Shown here one piece after another: positions 47,418-56,259 of a DNA stretch of 64,000 nucleotides (within the stretch, counting starts at the first letter, position 1; each line of letters starts with the position of its first letter). The stretch covers positions 3,086,001 to 3,150,000 of the forward strand of contig NZ_CP102589.1 in the NCBI RefSeq assembly GCF_032818155.1. The letters run 5' to 3'. Made by a program: the position numbers and the translations under genes. The notes under the pieces were generated by a model. The model made no database searches. It saw only the letters and a program-made list of their open reading frames with translations, and was not told the origin of the DNA. The DNA comes from Niallia taxi (GTDB lineage Bacteria > Bacillota > Bacilli > Bacillales > Cytobacillaceae).

Positions 47418-47993
47418 TTACTTTGCCCACATCTCTTCCGGATTCAATTCATATATATTATTTTCCCGATACATGAAGTGATTAATAATAAACTCTCTCC
47501 GAATGGTAGCATAATCATCAAAGTACCTTTTTATATAGTCATTAAGCTCTTTTTCCTCGTATTTCTTGCCTTCCTTAAGCCCTTTCACAATATGGCGGAA
47601 AATAATCAGCTTCTTTTTCCTTTGTGCAGGAATGTTTTTCAGCTTTCCATCAGCACCAATAAAATTATCGATAATTTTTGCTGCTTCTTCATTTGTGACC
47701 TCCACTTCATCCACTCCTTTCTCAAATTGGAACAGCTTAATAAGCGCATCTGCCTGATGTGTTATGACCGATTTGTTTAAATAGAAGTAAATCGTGTTTT
47801 TTTCTCTGCGTTCGTATACGACATTTATTTCCCGCAGTTTCTTTAAATGATGTGTTATCGTTGGGGCCGTTAAGCCTAGCTTCCCAGCAAGCGCTTGGCC
47901 ATTCCACGGCTTTGCAGCGAGCAAGGAGATAATTCTGATTCTTGTTGGATCACCGATTGTTTTATGAAAAGCAACTAATCTGTCAAGCTGCAT
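47418..47993 (-). CDS. ArsR-type regulator with DUF2087 domain
   Basis: A 191-residue protein: an N-terminal ArsR-like winged helix (about residues 5-75; GDPTRIRIISLLAAKPWNG, LTAPTITHHLKKLREIN) fused to a C-terminal DUF2087 domain (about 105-185; RKKKLIIFRHIVKGL, YDDYATIRREFI). No metal-binding Cys pair is seen in the HTH, so it may sense something other than a metal. GGAGGG precedes the ATG. It stands alone between mtnU and kinE; targets unknown. Confidence 0.82.
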   Translation of the reverse strand: MQLDRLVAFHKTIGDPTRIRIISLLAAKPWNGQALAGKLGLTAPTITHHLKKLREINVVYERREKNTIYFYLNKSVITHQADALIKLFQFEKGVDEVEVTNEEAAKIIDNFIGADGKLKNIPAQRKKKLIIFRHIVKGLKEGKKYEEKELNDYIKRYFDDYATIRREFIINHFMYRENNIYELNPEEMWAK

Positions 47994-48085
47994 ATAGACC
48001 CTCCTGTAATTAGATAATCATCTAATTAGATAATAATAAAAAGACTTCTTTACGTCAAGAAGTCTTTTTTGGTAAAGCTTTTTTA

Positions 48086-49957
48086 TTATATTTTTTTTCG
48101 TGGTAAGTAAATATGAAATTTAGTCCCTATTCCTTCTTCTGATTCTACCTCTATTTTTCCTTCATGCTCTTTAATTATTTTAAAAGAAACCATTAACCCT
48201 AACCCAGTCCCCTTTTCCTTCGTCGTATAAAAAGGTTCTCCAAGCTTTGCGAGTTTTTCCTTGCTCAGGCCGATACCATTATCTTCAATGATGATATGAA
48301 AGTAATCCGGCATCGGATTTATACTTGCCTTAATTTCCCCACCGGATTCTAACACCTCCATGCCATTTTTCACAATATTAATGAATACTTTTTTTAATTG
48401 GTTTGGTTCGCAAAACATTTCTGTGTTCGAATTAGTATACAGTCTTGTAAATTGAACATTAAATAGAACTGCTTGTGCATTAAGCAGATCCAATGTTTCA
48501 TTCATTATTTGCTGCAGATCCGCCTTGACGAACTTCACATTTTGTGGCTTTGAAAGGAGCAGAAATTCATTAATTATCGTTTCAATTCGGCTAAGCTCTG
48601 ACTTTATGACTGTAAAATACATCGCATGCTTATCCGTCTCATTGCTGCTTTCTAATAATTGAATGAAGCCTTTTAGTGCCGTCATTGGGTTCCTTATCTC
48701 ATGGGCAATTCCTGCTGCAAGCTCACCGATTACATGGAGTGTCGAGGATTTTCTGATTTGCTCTTCCAAAATAGCATTTTCTGTAATATCTCTTAATGTG
48801 GTTATACTGCAGCCTGAGTAGATATTATATTTGTTCCGAAATTCTAACTGTGTCCAATCATCACCATTGAATGTGGCAGTATAAATCCCCCTGTTTTGTC
48901 CTTCATTCCTTAGTGAAAGAAGTTTTGGCTTGATCTCTTCCCCAATCGTTTTCCCCTCAGGCAAATAATCGAGCAGATTAACGCCAATTAGGCCTTCCTT
49001 ATCTTTAGAAAGTAAGCGCAATGCTGCTTTATTGATATCAATGATTTTATAATCCCTGTCCCAAAGAATAACCCCATCAAATACTTCTTCAAAAATTGTT
49101 TCAAACATGCTTTTACTGTCAAGGAGCTCAAGCTCCATTTTATAGCGACTTGTTATATTACGAAAAATGCTCATATGCAGGCCATCAACAGAATGAAGCT
49201 TTGTTGTAAACTCTAACAGCTTTTTTTGTCCATTAGGCATCAAGAACATAAGCTCATCACGATGAGATTTTTTCAAACATAGGTTTTCCATGATATGGAG
49301 ATAGCTTTTATCTTTCTCATATACATAGTCACTGATTTTATGCTGCAGCATTTCTTCCTGACTGCTTTCAAAAATCGCTAGAGCAGCTTTATTTGCTTTG
49401 GTAATTTGCCCATTTTCCTTCCATAGCACAATCCCATCAAGGGCCTCTGTAAAGAAATCACGAAATAAGGCGGCATCCTTATGCTGCCTTTTTTCCAGGT
49501 TGCGCATATATGTGACATCCTTAAAAACTGCCAAATAATAAGGATATTTGTTAATACTTGATATATGTATTTCCGCATAGGAGCTTTTTTCATGATTTTC
49601 TATAAACAAGCGTTCTGTTTTTCCGGCTTTCTGCTCTGGCTTCATGCTTATCCATGCCCACAAGTCATCTCTGTGCTCTTGCGGGAGATAATGGCTAAGG
49701 TTGCGTCCGACAATATCTTTTTTATGGATGTAGAAAATATCCCTTATTGCACTGTTTGCCTCAAGGATTACTCCATTTCCATTCAAAATCACCATACCCT
49801 CACTGGAATTTTCGAATACAGCCTCTTTCAGCTCCTTCACCATTTCCCTGCAATTATTCTCATTTCTCAGCCTTTTGTTTTCTTGTTCTAAAAAGCTGAT
49901 TTTTTTCTTCAGCTGTTGGATTTGCTGCATCTCATTTGTATAGATTTCACCAGACAA
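48086..49957 (-). CDS. kinE: Sporulation sensor histidine kinase, KinE-like
   Basis: A 623-residue soluble kinase with an N-terminal coiled segment (residues 8-45), three PAS domains (about 45-150, 165-270, 285-395) and a C-terminal kinase module: H-box GIAHEIRNPMTALKG (His419), N-box KNGMEVL, G1 DNGIGLS, G2 GTGLGL. No membrane helix. It corresponds by position (next to ykrP and mtnU) and architecture to KinE, which can feed phosphate into the Spo0F relay. It is shorter than B. subtilis KinE. The start is TTG after GCGGGA; an ATG nine codons later is possible. Confidence 0.85.
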   Translation of the reverse strand: MSGEIYTNEMQQIQQLKKKISFLEQENKRLRNENNCREMVKELKEAVFENSSEGMVILNGNGVILEANSAIRDIFYIHKKDIVGRNLSHYLPQEHRDDLWAWISMKPEQKAGKTERLFIENHEKSSYAEIHISSINKYPYYLAVFKDVTYMRNLEKRQHKDAALFRDFFTEALDGIVLWKENGQITKANKAALAIFESSQEEMLQHKISDYVYEKDKSYLHIMENLCLKKSHRDELMFLMPNGQKKLLEFTTKLHSVDGLHMSIFRNITSRYKMELELLDSKSMFETIFEEVFDGVILWDRDYKIIDINKAALRLLSKDKEGLIGVNLLDYLPEGKTIGEEIKPKLLSLRNEGQNRGIYTATFNGDDWTQLEFRNKYNIYSGCSITTLRDITENAILEEQIRKSSTLHVIGELAAGIAHEIRNPMTALKGFIQLLESSNETDKHAMYFTVIKSELSRIETIINEFLLLSKPQNVKFVKADLQQIMNETLDLLNAQAVLFNVQFTRLYTNSNTEMFCEPNQLKKVFINIVKNGMEVLESGGEIKASINPMPDYFHIIIEDNGIGLSKEKLAKLGEPFYTTKEKGTGLGLMVSFKIIKEHEGKIEVESEEGIGTKFHIYLPRKKI

Positions 49958-50319
49958 GGATTTCCCGCCTCTCGTAAAACTTGGTGCATTATTTATTCTA
50001 CAAAATTCGAGAAATTCCTTTCCATTTATAAAATAAATGCTGATTATTGTCCAATTTACAAAAACAATCTGCCATTTTTAAGCAAAAATTCAGGCGATTG
50101 TCTTATACTTCTATTTACAAAAATACGAAAATGTTTACAAAATCATTGCAGTTGTATTAATAACTCAATAATTCGTTAACAACTTGGAAAAAGAAGTTTA
50201 GCTACTGTTTATATGTGCTATAAATAGTAGTGGCTAACAGCCAAAACTCTGCCTCTAAGAACTAATGGTTCTAAAACTGGCATAGCAGCTTTATAAGCTT
50301 GCGAGAAGGGAGTCTAGTG
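49958..50319. other. Divergent gap between kinE and ykrP
   Basis: About 360 bases, AT-rich on the kinE side. I see no gene, no known leader RNA and no strong operator. It should hold both promoters. Confidence 0.35.
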
Positions 50320-51345
50320 ATGAAACAGGTCCGAGATTATTACTTTGACAATGCGAAGTTTCTTTTGATTTTTTTCGTTGTATTTGGACACTCTATCCAA
50401 TCTTTTACCAATGATAGCAATAGTATTTATAGCTTATACAAAGTCATCTACACTTTTCATATGCCGGCATTTATCCTGATTTCCGGATTTTTTGCGAAGG
50501 GAATTTATGAGGAAGGCTATGTGCAAAAATATTTAAAAAGGCTTATATTGCCGTACATTATCTTTCAGCTCATTTACAGTGTCTTTTATTATTATCTTTA
50601 TGGCAAGTCTAGCTTTACAGTCGACCCTTTAAGCCCACACTGGTCATTATGGTTTTTAATCAGCTTATTTTTCTGGAACATGCTGTTATTAGGATTTTCT
50701 AAAATGAAGCCACTGTACGGCTTGGGCATTGCGCTAATTCTCGGCTTAGCAATCGGTTTTGTTGATTGGACCTCAAGCTATTTAAGTCTTACAAGAACTT
50801 TCGTTTTCTTCCCTCTGTTTTTATTAGGATATTATATGAATAAAAAACACTTTGAGTGGATTAGGACAAAGGGATTCAAAATTGGAGCTATTATTATTTT
50901 TGTAGTAGTGTTCGCAGGGTTCTACTATTTCCCAAGTATTAATTATCAATGGCTTTTAGGTTCAAAACCATATGATGTATTAGCCTCTTCTGCTTTAGAA
51001 GCCATACTTGTAAGAATAGGTTTTTACTTATTAAGCTTTTTAATGATTTTTTGTTTCTTTGCCTGTGTCCCGCAAAAAAAGTATTTCTTTACACGCTTTG
51101 GCAAAAACACACTTTATGTATATTTATTACACGGATTTTTTATCCGCATCTTTCGTACAACAGATTTGCAGGAGGCATTTACAACACCTAAATCTTATTT
51201 TCTAATTGTGCTTTTGGCTTTCCTGCTAACACTTGTACTGTCGAGTAATTTAGTTGCCTCACTTGCACAGCCATTTATAGAATTCCGAACAACCAAAATG
51301 CAGAAATGGTCAACTAAGGCAAGCTATAAAGAGAAGCTATTTTAA
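50320..51345 (+). CDS. ykrP: YkrP membrane acyltransferase
   Basis: A 341-residue membrane protein of the acyltransferase-3 (OafA/fucose O-acetylase-like) family with about ten helices. The N-terminal YYFDNAKFLLIFFVVFGHSI carries the conserved His of this family. It probably transfers acetyl or a similar group to a cell-surface polymer. AAGGGAG lies seven bases before the ATG at 50320; an earlier in-frame start at 50299 has no ribosome site. Length equals B. subtilis YkrP. Confidence 0.85.
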   Translation: MKQVRDYYFDNAKFLLIFFVVFGHSIQSFTNDSNSIYSLYKVIYTFHMPAFILISGFFAKGIYEEGYVQKYLKRLILPYIIFQLIYSVFYYYLYGKSSFTVDPLSPHWSLWFLISLFFWNMLLLGFSKMKPLYGLGIALILGLAIGFVDWTSSYLSLTRTFVFFPLFLLGYYMNKKHFEWIRTKGFKIGAIIIFVVVFAGFYYFPSINYQWLLGSKPYDVLASSALEAILVRIGFYLLSFLMIFCFFACVPQKKYFFTRFGKNTLYVYLLHGFFIRIFRTTDLQEAFTTPKSYFLIVLLAFLLTLVLSSNLVASLAQPFIEFRTTKMQKWSTKASYKEKLF

Positions 51346-51370
51346 ATAGCTGCCCTTAATAGCTGTTAAG

Positions 51371-51408
51371 AATAACTCAGGGAATGTCCCCCTGAGTTAT
51401 TTTCTTTT
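51371..51408. terminator. Terminator between ykrP and the small-gene pair
   Basis: AATAACTCAGGG pairs with CCCTGAGTTATT. The T-run is good toward ykrP and weak on the other strand; the stop codon of the minus-strand small gene lies in the stem. Confidence 0.8.
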
Positions 51409-51537
51409 GCCGCTTTTTACTTTACCTTTTGTTAATGGAGCTGTATCGTAAAGCTTACTTGCATTCAGGTCACCAAATTCCATGCCGAATTCTACGTTAG
51501 CTTCTTCTTGTTTTTTATTGTTTGTTTTTTTACTCAT
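51397..51537 (-). CDS. Small charged protein B of a two-gene unit (EF-x-x-EF motif)
   Basis: A 46-residue protein rich in Lys and Glu at its ends (MSKKTNNKKQEEAN start, KVKSGKRK end) with a central VEFGMEFGD. The ribosome site GGGGAG is inside the last codons of the upstream small gene, and the two genes are two bases apart, so they are translationally coupled. The central motif recalls the TEFASE segment of gamma-type small acid-soluble spore proteins, but the protein is too short for a confident call. I do not recognise a named family. Confidence 0.65.
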   Translation of the reverse strand: MSKKTNNKKQEEANVEFGMEFGDLNASKLYDTAPLTKGKVKSGKRK

Positions 51538-51539
51538 AA

Positions 51540-51698
51540 TTATCTCCCCTCTCTTCCATGCTTGGAGTTTCGGTTCGCGTGCTTCATCGGATCTTCGCCG
51601 CGATTAAATTCAGCAGAGAATTCCGTTTCTTGAGTATTTTTCTTAGGCGTTTTGCTGTATTTTTCGACCGCATTATATTCAGCCTTTCTTTTTGCCAT
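51540..51698 (-). CDS. Small charged protein A of a two-gene unit (EF-x-x-EF motif)
   Basis: A 52-residue basic protein (MAKRKAEYNAVEKYSK start) with central ETEFSAEFN and a His/Arg-rich C-terminus. AAAGGAG lies nine bases before the ATG. It is the first gene of the pair and shares the E-F-x-x-E-F element with the second one, suggesting an ancient duplication or a shared partner. The element resembles the GPR-cleaved region of gamma-type spore proteins. Spore location is a guess; no sigma-G promoter is evident. Confidence 0.65.
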   Translation of the reverse strand: MAKRKAEYNAVEKYSKTPKKNTQETEFSAEFNRGEDPMKHANRNSKHGREGR

Positions 51699-51787
51699 TT
51701 GAATCGTCTCCTTTAGTGGAATGATACGACCTTATTTTCTGCAAGTTCCAAGAAGCTATTCGCTAAAAAATGATAGGCAACAAAACC

Positions 51788-51816
51788 AAAAAAAGCCAAG
51801 GCGGATTGCCTTAGCC
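51788..51816 (-). terminator. Terminator of ktrD
   Basis: On the minus strand GGCTAAGGC pairs with GCCTTGGC (one mismatch), followed by TTTTTTTGG. The ktrD stop codon is inside the stem. Confidence 0.8.
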
Positions 51817-53172
51817 AATAATGATTCTTTCTTTCGGGTAATGGAAATTATCCTTTTTCTCTTTTCCTCCGATAATATAAATGAAGGATGTTAAGCCGAT
51901 TCTACCAATAAACATCAAAATCATAATGACACATTTTCCTACACCGGACAATTCAGGAGTTAAGCCTAGCGACAAGCCAGTCGTTCCGAAAGCAGAACAT
52001 ACTTCAAATAAAATTTTGATGAGTGGAGCATCCTCCGTAATACATAGAATAACTGTTGCAATGAAGCATAAACAAAAGGCTAAAATAGTTACAACCATCG
52101 ATTTAATTATGTCTTCTTCATGTATTTCTCTTTTAAAGATCTTAATATGACGATTGCCGTTAGCATAATGGTAAATAAACAGCAGGTTCAAGGCAAATGT
52201 TGTCGTTCTGATCCCACCGCCGACAGAGCTTGGTGAAGCACCGATAAACATGAGAATACAGAAAATCACTAATGTTCCCATCGTATAATCATTTAAATCC
52301 ATTGTTGCTAAACCGCCGCTCCTCGTTGAAGCAGAGTGGAAGAATGCGTTAAAAAAGATTTGATGCCAATTCATCCCTATAAAATAATGATTTGACTCAA
52401 TTATGATGATGCTGACTGTTCCAAATAACAGCAACAGCCCAAATGTTAAAGTAGTCAGTTTTGTAAATAAGGAAAAACGGAAAAGCTTACCTGGATTTTT
52501 AGGAAACAAGTAATTTTTCAATTCAATTAGAACTGGAAAGCCTATTGCCCCAAGAGTAATTAAAATAATATTGACCAATTGGATAAAATAATCATCCTTA
52601 TACGGAACGAGCGAGTTTCCACTCAAATCAAAACCGCCATTTGTCGTCGCACTAATGGAAGCGAAAAGTCCATGGACAAATGCATCCTTCCATGTAGGAA
52701 AGTATTGATGCAACTGCAGTGTGAGCACAATTGCACCAACAAGCTCAATGATCAAAATTAGCTTGATGATTTCCCTGATGAGCTGGACAAGACCAGACAA
52801 ATGAGATTGATTGTGGTCAAGCATAATGAGCTGCCGTTCCTTTAAGCCGATTTTTTTACGAAGCAGCATCCAAAAGAATGTTCCAAGAGTCATTACACCT
52901 ATTCCTCCAAACTGAAGGACAAACATTAAAATAAAGATGCCAATTGTACTATATGTATCAGATATATTTATTACAGTCAGCCCTGTCACACTTACAGCAC
53001 TTATCGCTGTAAACAGTGTATCCATAATTGACACATGGACACCTTCTTTGTGAGCAATCGGCAAGCTTAATAATATAACGGAAGCACTGACTGCCAGTAA
53101 ATAATAGCCTGTTATTATTTGAGCTGGAGTGAATTTATTCAGCATCTCCCTTACCGTTCTTCTCATGTTCAT
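51811..53172 (-). CDS. ktrD: KtrD, membrane subunit of a K+ transporter
   Basis: A 453-residue membrane protein of the Trk/Ktr/HKT superfamily with four membrane-pore-membrane repeats. Selectivity-filter glycines are visible in SVTGLT, ATTNGGFD, STRSGGLA and GTTGLSLG. It imports K+ with Na+ under control of a cytosolic RCK ring, probably KtrC at 5513-6172. The frame is open 14 codons upstream, but GAAGGGA six bases before the ATG at 53172 decides. It lies between ykrP and sspD as in B. subtilis. Confidence 0.92.
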   Translation of the reverse strand: MNMRRTVREMLNKFTPAQIITGYYLLAVSASVILLSLPIAHKEGVHVSIMDTLFTAISAVSVTGLTVINISDTYSTIGIFILMFVLQFGGIGVMTLGTFFWMLLRKKIGLKERQLIMLDHNQSHLSGLVQLIREIIKLILIIELVGAIVLTLQLHQYFPTWKDAFVHGLFASISATTNGGFDLSGNSLVPYKDDYFIQLVNIILITLGAIGFPVLIELKNYLFPKNPGKLFRFSLFTKLTTLTFGLLLLFGTVSIIIIESNHYFIGMNWHQIFFNAFFHSASTRSGGLATMDLNDYTMGTLVIFCILMFIGASPSSVGGGIRTTTFALNLLFIYHYANGNRHIKIFKREIHEEDIIKSMVVTILAFCLCFIATVILCITEDAPLIKILFEVCSAFGTTGLSLGLTPELSGVGKCVIMILMFIGRIGLTSFIYIIGGKEKKDNFHYPKERIIIG

Positions 53173-53394
53173 ACAAATCCCTTCTATTGCAAGCACAACT
53201 ATAATAATAAACAAAGCGGATTCCTATTATCTCCCCATTACACAAACTTTACCACTTATGAAATACGAGAAAACCCCACATATTATTAGTACAGAAATTA
53301 ATATTGCTAAACATACCTATTATCAGGATAATAGCTTCTTGTTGCTAACGATATTTATGTTCTGTACTTTATTATTCAAGGAGGCAAATATATC

Positions 53395-53589
53395 ATGGCT
53401 AGTTCAAATAAATTATTAGTTCCTGGAATTGAACAATATTTAGATAGCATTAAATATGAAATCGCCCAAGAATTTGGTGTTAATTTAGGTTCAGACACTG
53501 TTTCTAGAGCAAACGGCAGTGTCGGTGGAGAAATTACAAAACGCCTTGTTCAACAAGCTCAAGCAGAGCTATCTGGCAAAACTCAATAA
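53395..53589 (+). CDS. sspD: Alpha/beta-type small acid-soluble spore protein
   Basis: A 64-residue SASP that coats and protects spore DNA and is degraded by GPR protease at germination. The family motifs [19 protein letters not shown] (with the GPR cleavage region) and [17 protein letters not shown] are complete, closest to B. subtilis SspD, and the gene is next to ktrD as there. AAGGAGG precedes the ATG. Expression in the forespore by sigma-G is expected; a CATACCTA element (53312-53319) with GTACA 18 bases upstream is a weak candidate promoter. Confidence 0.95.
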   Translation: MASSNKLLVPGIEQYLDSIKYEIAQEFGVNLGSDTVSRANGSVGGEITKRLVQQAQAELSGKTQ

Positions 53590-53631
53590 TAACTATACCT
53601 TAAATTCACAAATGCACAAAGGAAAATATAA

Positions 53632-53696
53632 AAAAGGAAATAATGTTTGCTCTCTTTGCAAAAGCAAAGAATTGGCGCAAGCATTATTTCCTTTTT
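53632..53696. terminator. Long bidirectional terminator between sspD and the TerC gene
   Basis: AAGGAAATAATG pairs with CATTATTTCCTT; inside is a second hairpin TCTTTGC/GCAAAGA. T-runs are on both sides. Confidence 0.8.
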
Positions 53697-53701
53697 ATCA
53701 T

Positions 53702-54469
53702 TTAGCTTTCTTCTGCTGTTTTTTGTGCTTTTTTGCCTGAAAGGAAGTAGCCACCCACAGCAATGATTAACAATACACCCCAGAAAATAAACTTCCAAAC
53801 CTTTGATTCTGGAAAATGCTCATCAAGCATAGCAACCTCTGGATGTGCTAGAGTAAATACTGCCAATTTCACCCCTACCCAGCCGACAATCATGAAAGCA
53901 GCTGTCTCCAAGGTTGGTCTTGTATGAAGAAGTTTCACAAACCAGTTTGCCGCAAATCGCATAATAATTAATCCGATAATACCGCCAAGAAGCATAACCG
54001 TAAATTGTCCGCCGTCGATTCCGCCAACATTGAACCAGCCTGTTGGTGTTAGCGTTATTGCCAATGCAACAGCAGCAAGCATAGAATCAATTGCAAATGC
54101 AATATCAGCAAGCTCTACTTTTAATACAGTCATCCAAAAACCGGACTGTTTCTTTTCTTTCTCTTTCTCTTTTTTATTTCTGTGTGCAAACTTCCCATAT
54201 AAATTATGGAAGCAAATATACAATAAGTAGACTGCACCAAGAGCTTGAACCTGCCAAACGTCAACCAGAATAGAAATCATGAATAATGTAGCGAAGCGGA
54301 AAACAAATGCACCAAATAAGCCGTAGAATAAGGCTTTTTTCTGTTGCTCTGGAGGTAAATGCTTAACCATTACGGCCATTACAACCGCATTGTCAGCTGC
54401 CAAAATCCCTTCCAATCCAACTAAAATCAGGAGCACCCAACCATACTCTAAAAGCAATGCAAAATCCAT
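53702..54469 (-). CDS. meeY: TerC-family manganese exporter (YkoY/MeeY)
   Basis: A 255-residue membrane protein of the TerC family with about seven helices; acidic metal-binding residues occur in the conserved GLEGILAADNAVVMAVM and ELADIAFAIDSMLA. YkoY (MeeY) of B. subtilis exports Mn2+ and helps metallate secreted enzymes. Upstream is a yybP-ykoY Mn2+ riboswitch with terminator, so the gene is probably switched on by high manganese. The frame begins at 54487, but AGGAGG before the ATG at 54469 decides. Confidence 0.92.
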   Translation of the reverse strand: MDFALLLEYGWVLLILVGLEGILAADNAVVMAVMVKHLPPEQQKKALFYGLFGAFVFRFATLFMISILVDVWQVQALGAVYLLYICFHNLYGKFAHRNKKEKEKEKKQSGFWMTVLKVELADIAFAIDSMLAAVALAITLTPTGWFNVGGIDGGQFTVMLLGGIIGLIIMRFAANWFVKLLHTRPTLETAAFMIVGWVGVKLAVFTLAHPEVAMLDEHFPESKVWKFIFWGVLLIIAVGGYFLSGKKAQKTAEES

Positions 54470-54559
54470 CTTTTCTCCTCCTATCATTTATTCTTGTATA
54501 CCCACTGGATTTCCCCTATTAACAGGTTTAGCTGTGCTTTCTGTTTTTATGTACAAAAA

Positions 54560-54596
54560 AGCGCAAAAAAGACCTTTGCCAAATAGGCAAAGGTCT
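54560..54596 (-). terminator. Terminator of the Mn2+ riboswitch
   Basis: AGACCTTTGCC pairs with GGCAAAGGTCT, followed by TTTTTTGCGCTTTTTT. The 3' part of the aptamer overlaps its 5' side, as needed for switching. Confidence 0.92.
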
Positions 54597-54702
54597 TGCT
54601 AAGCACTTTTATCGTGCCAACAAAGCCGATGGTACAAGACCATGAACTGACGACTTTGTTTTAGGTATGAACCTAAAAGCTACTCCCCTTTGAGTAGATA
54701 TA
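54590..54702 (-). ncRNA. yybP-ykoY manganese riboswitch
   Basis: On the minus strand the aptamer reads CTCAAAGGGGAGTAG, a hairpin with GTTCATACC, then GTCGTCA, CATGG with its partner CCATCGG, CTTTGTTGGC, and GCTTAGCAAGACC, the conserved two-legged structure of the Mn2+ sensor. Mn2+ binding stabilises the aptamer and prevents the terminator that follows. It controls the TerC-family gene downstream. Confidence 0.93.
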
Positions 54703-54718
54703 CAATTAATATAAGACT

Positions 54719-54747
54719 ATTATATACAAAAGATTCTGTTTTTGCAA
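54719..54747 (-). promoter_or_regulatory. Sigma-A promoter of the Mn2+ riboswitch
   Basis: TTGCAA (-35), a 17-base spacer and TATAAT (-10) on the minus strand, with an expected start just upstream of the aptamer. Confidence 0.8.
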
Positions 54748-54810
54748 TCAAAAACCGAAAAAAAATAAACAAGACCTGACTATTTTTAATCTCAAAGTTA
54801 GTATCGTTGT

Positions 54811-55293
54811 TTATTCTTTATTCGGATTGAGCTGAGCCTTAAAAAACAATATAGCGTACTTGACTAAAAAGCCACTTATGATTCCAGGAATCAAAAAGAT
54901 CATTGGTGTAAATATAGGACCTGGAAAAATGCCGAATACTTCAAAACGCGTTGAATACATGACCCCTACTGTTACAAAATAAGCACAAAAAACAAAGGGC
55001 AAAAATGCATATTCCTTGTGTTCCTTTAAAGTTGACTTGTATGCATCCCACATCGCAAATAAATATAAACAGGGATAAAACATAATCCACTGAAAATCAA
55101 GGGCATCTATGGAGGCTTGCATATTGCCTAAAAAGCTTTGCATGATTGCTAAATTAAAATTACTTTGCACGTTAATGATGAATTCCAGCACTACTAAAAG
55201 AGTACCTTTCCAATATTGCTTCATCAATAACTGGCTGAAGCCAGGTAGTGCAATGCTCCACATTATCGCCTCTAATTTACTTAGGTCCCTCAT
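54811..55293 (-). CDS. Membrane protein of unknown function
   Basis: A 160-residue membrane protein with about four hydrophobic segments. The N-terminal IMWSIALPGFSQLLMKQYWKG and FIINVQSNFNLAI resemble short conserved membrane proteins I recall in Bacillaceae, without known function. The motif PGFSQLLxxQYxKG is like that of TM2/DUF5683 proteins. GGTGAT precedes the ATG. It is upstream of the Mn2+ riboswitch unit but separate from it. Confidence 0.65.
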   Translation of the reverse strand: MRDLSKLEAIMWSIALPGFSQLLMKQYWKGTLLVVLEFIINVQSNFNLAIMQSFLGNMQASIDALDFQWIMFYPCLYLFAMWDAYKSTLKEHKEYAFLPFVFCAYFVTVGVMYSTRFEVFGIFPGPIFTPMIFLIPGIISGFLVKYAILFFKAQLNPNKE

Positions 55294-55435
55294 CGGATAT
55301 CACCATCTAATTCTTATATACCTTTTCATTTTTTCATTTTTAGCTAAACTTTGTTTTTTTATTCAGTATCTGTTCATGTTAGCAAAAAGAATTTATAAGA
55401 GTGTCAAATTCGACGGCTAAAAATAGAGTAGATAA

Positions 55436-55465
55436 TAGAAAAAAGAGCCATTTCTGGCTCTTTTT
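55436..55465 (-). terminator. Terminator of the amino-acid ABC operon
   Basis: AAAGAGCCA pairs with TGGCTCTTT around a short loop, followed on the minus strand by TTTTTTCTATT. Confidence 0.85.
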
Positions 55466-56243
55466 ACAGGATTTGTGATAAAAATAGCTTTGTGCGTTCA
55501 TGCTTCGGGTTATCAAATATATCTTCTGGTTTGCCCATCTCCACGATTTCTCCTTTATCAAACAAGATGATTCTGTCTGCTACTTGGCGTGCAAAGCCCA
55601 TCTCATGTGTGACGACAAGCATTGTCATGCCAGAGTCAGCAAGTGTCTTCATGACATCTAGGACCTCTTTCACCATTTCAGGATCTAGTGCTGATGTTGG
55701 TTCATCGAAAAGCATAATTTTCGGCTGCATTGCCAATGCTCTGGCAATTGCCACACGCTGCTGTTGTCCACCAGAAAGTTGACCTGGATACTTATTTGCT
55801 TGCTCTGGAATTCCGACTCTCTCAAGCAGCTCCATTGCAATTTGCTCTGCCTTTTTCTTTTTCCATTTCCTTACCCAAATTGGCGCAAGTGAGATATTCT
55901 TTAGGATTGTCATATGTGGAAACAAGTTAAAAGACTGAAAAACCATGCCTGTTTCTTTCCTTATTTCTTCGATATTTCTCAAATCATCTGTCAGAGCAAT
56001 ATTGTCGACAATGATAGAACCTTTTTGAAACTCTTCTAACGCATTGATTGTCCGGATAAATGTTGATTTTCCAGAGCCTGAAGGACCAAGTACAACGATG
56101 ACCTCTCCTTGCTTAACCTGAAGGTCAACATCCTTTAAAACGTGATGATCACCATACCATTTGTTTAAACCTTTTACTTGAATGATATCCTTTCTTTGCT
56201 CTAATGGCGTTGCTAGCTTTTCTACTGAAAATACACTCTCCAT
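55464..56243 (-). CDS. Amino-acid ABC transporter ATPase (AapP/GlnQ type)
   Basis: A 259-residue ABC ATPase of the polar amino-acid uptake family. Walker [10 protein letters not shown], signature LSGGQQQR, Walker [13 protein letters not shown] and the H-loop VVTHEMGF are intact, so it can hydrolyse ATP. It is the last gene of a four-gene operon (binding protein, two permeases, ATPase), the order of the Aap/Bzt general amino-acid transporters. GGAGG precedes the ATG; the gap to the upstream permease is 16 bases. Confidence 0.9.
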   Translation of the reverse strand: MESVFSVEKLATPLEQRKDIIQVKGLNKWYGDHHVLKDVDLQVKQGEVIVVLGPSGSGKSTFIRTINALEEFQKGSIIVDNIALTDDLRNIEEIRKETGMVFQSFNLFPHMTILKNISLAPIWVRKWKKKKAEQIAMELLERVGIPEQANKYPGQLSGGQQQRVAIARALAMQPKIMLFDEPTSALDPEMVKEVLDVMKTLADSGMTMLVVTHEMGFARQVADRIILFDKGEIVEMGKPEDIFDNPKHERTKLFLSQIL

Positions 56244-56259
56244 CCTTTATCCTCCTCTA

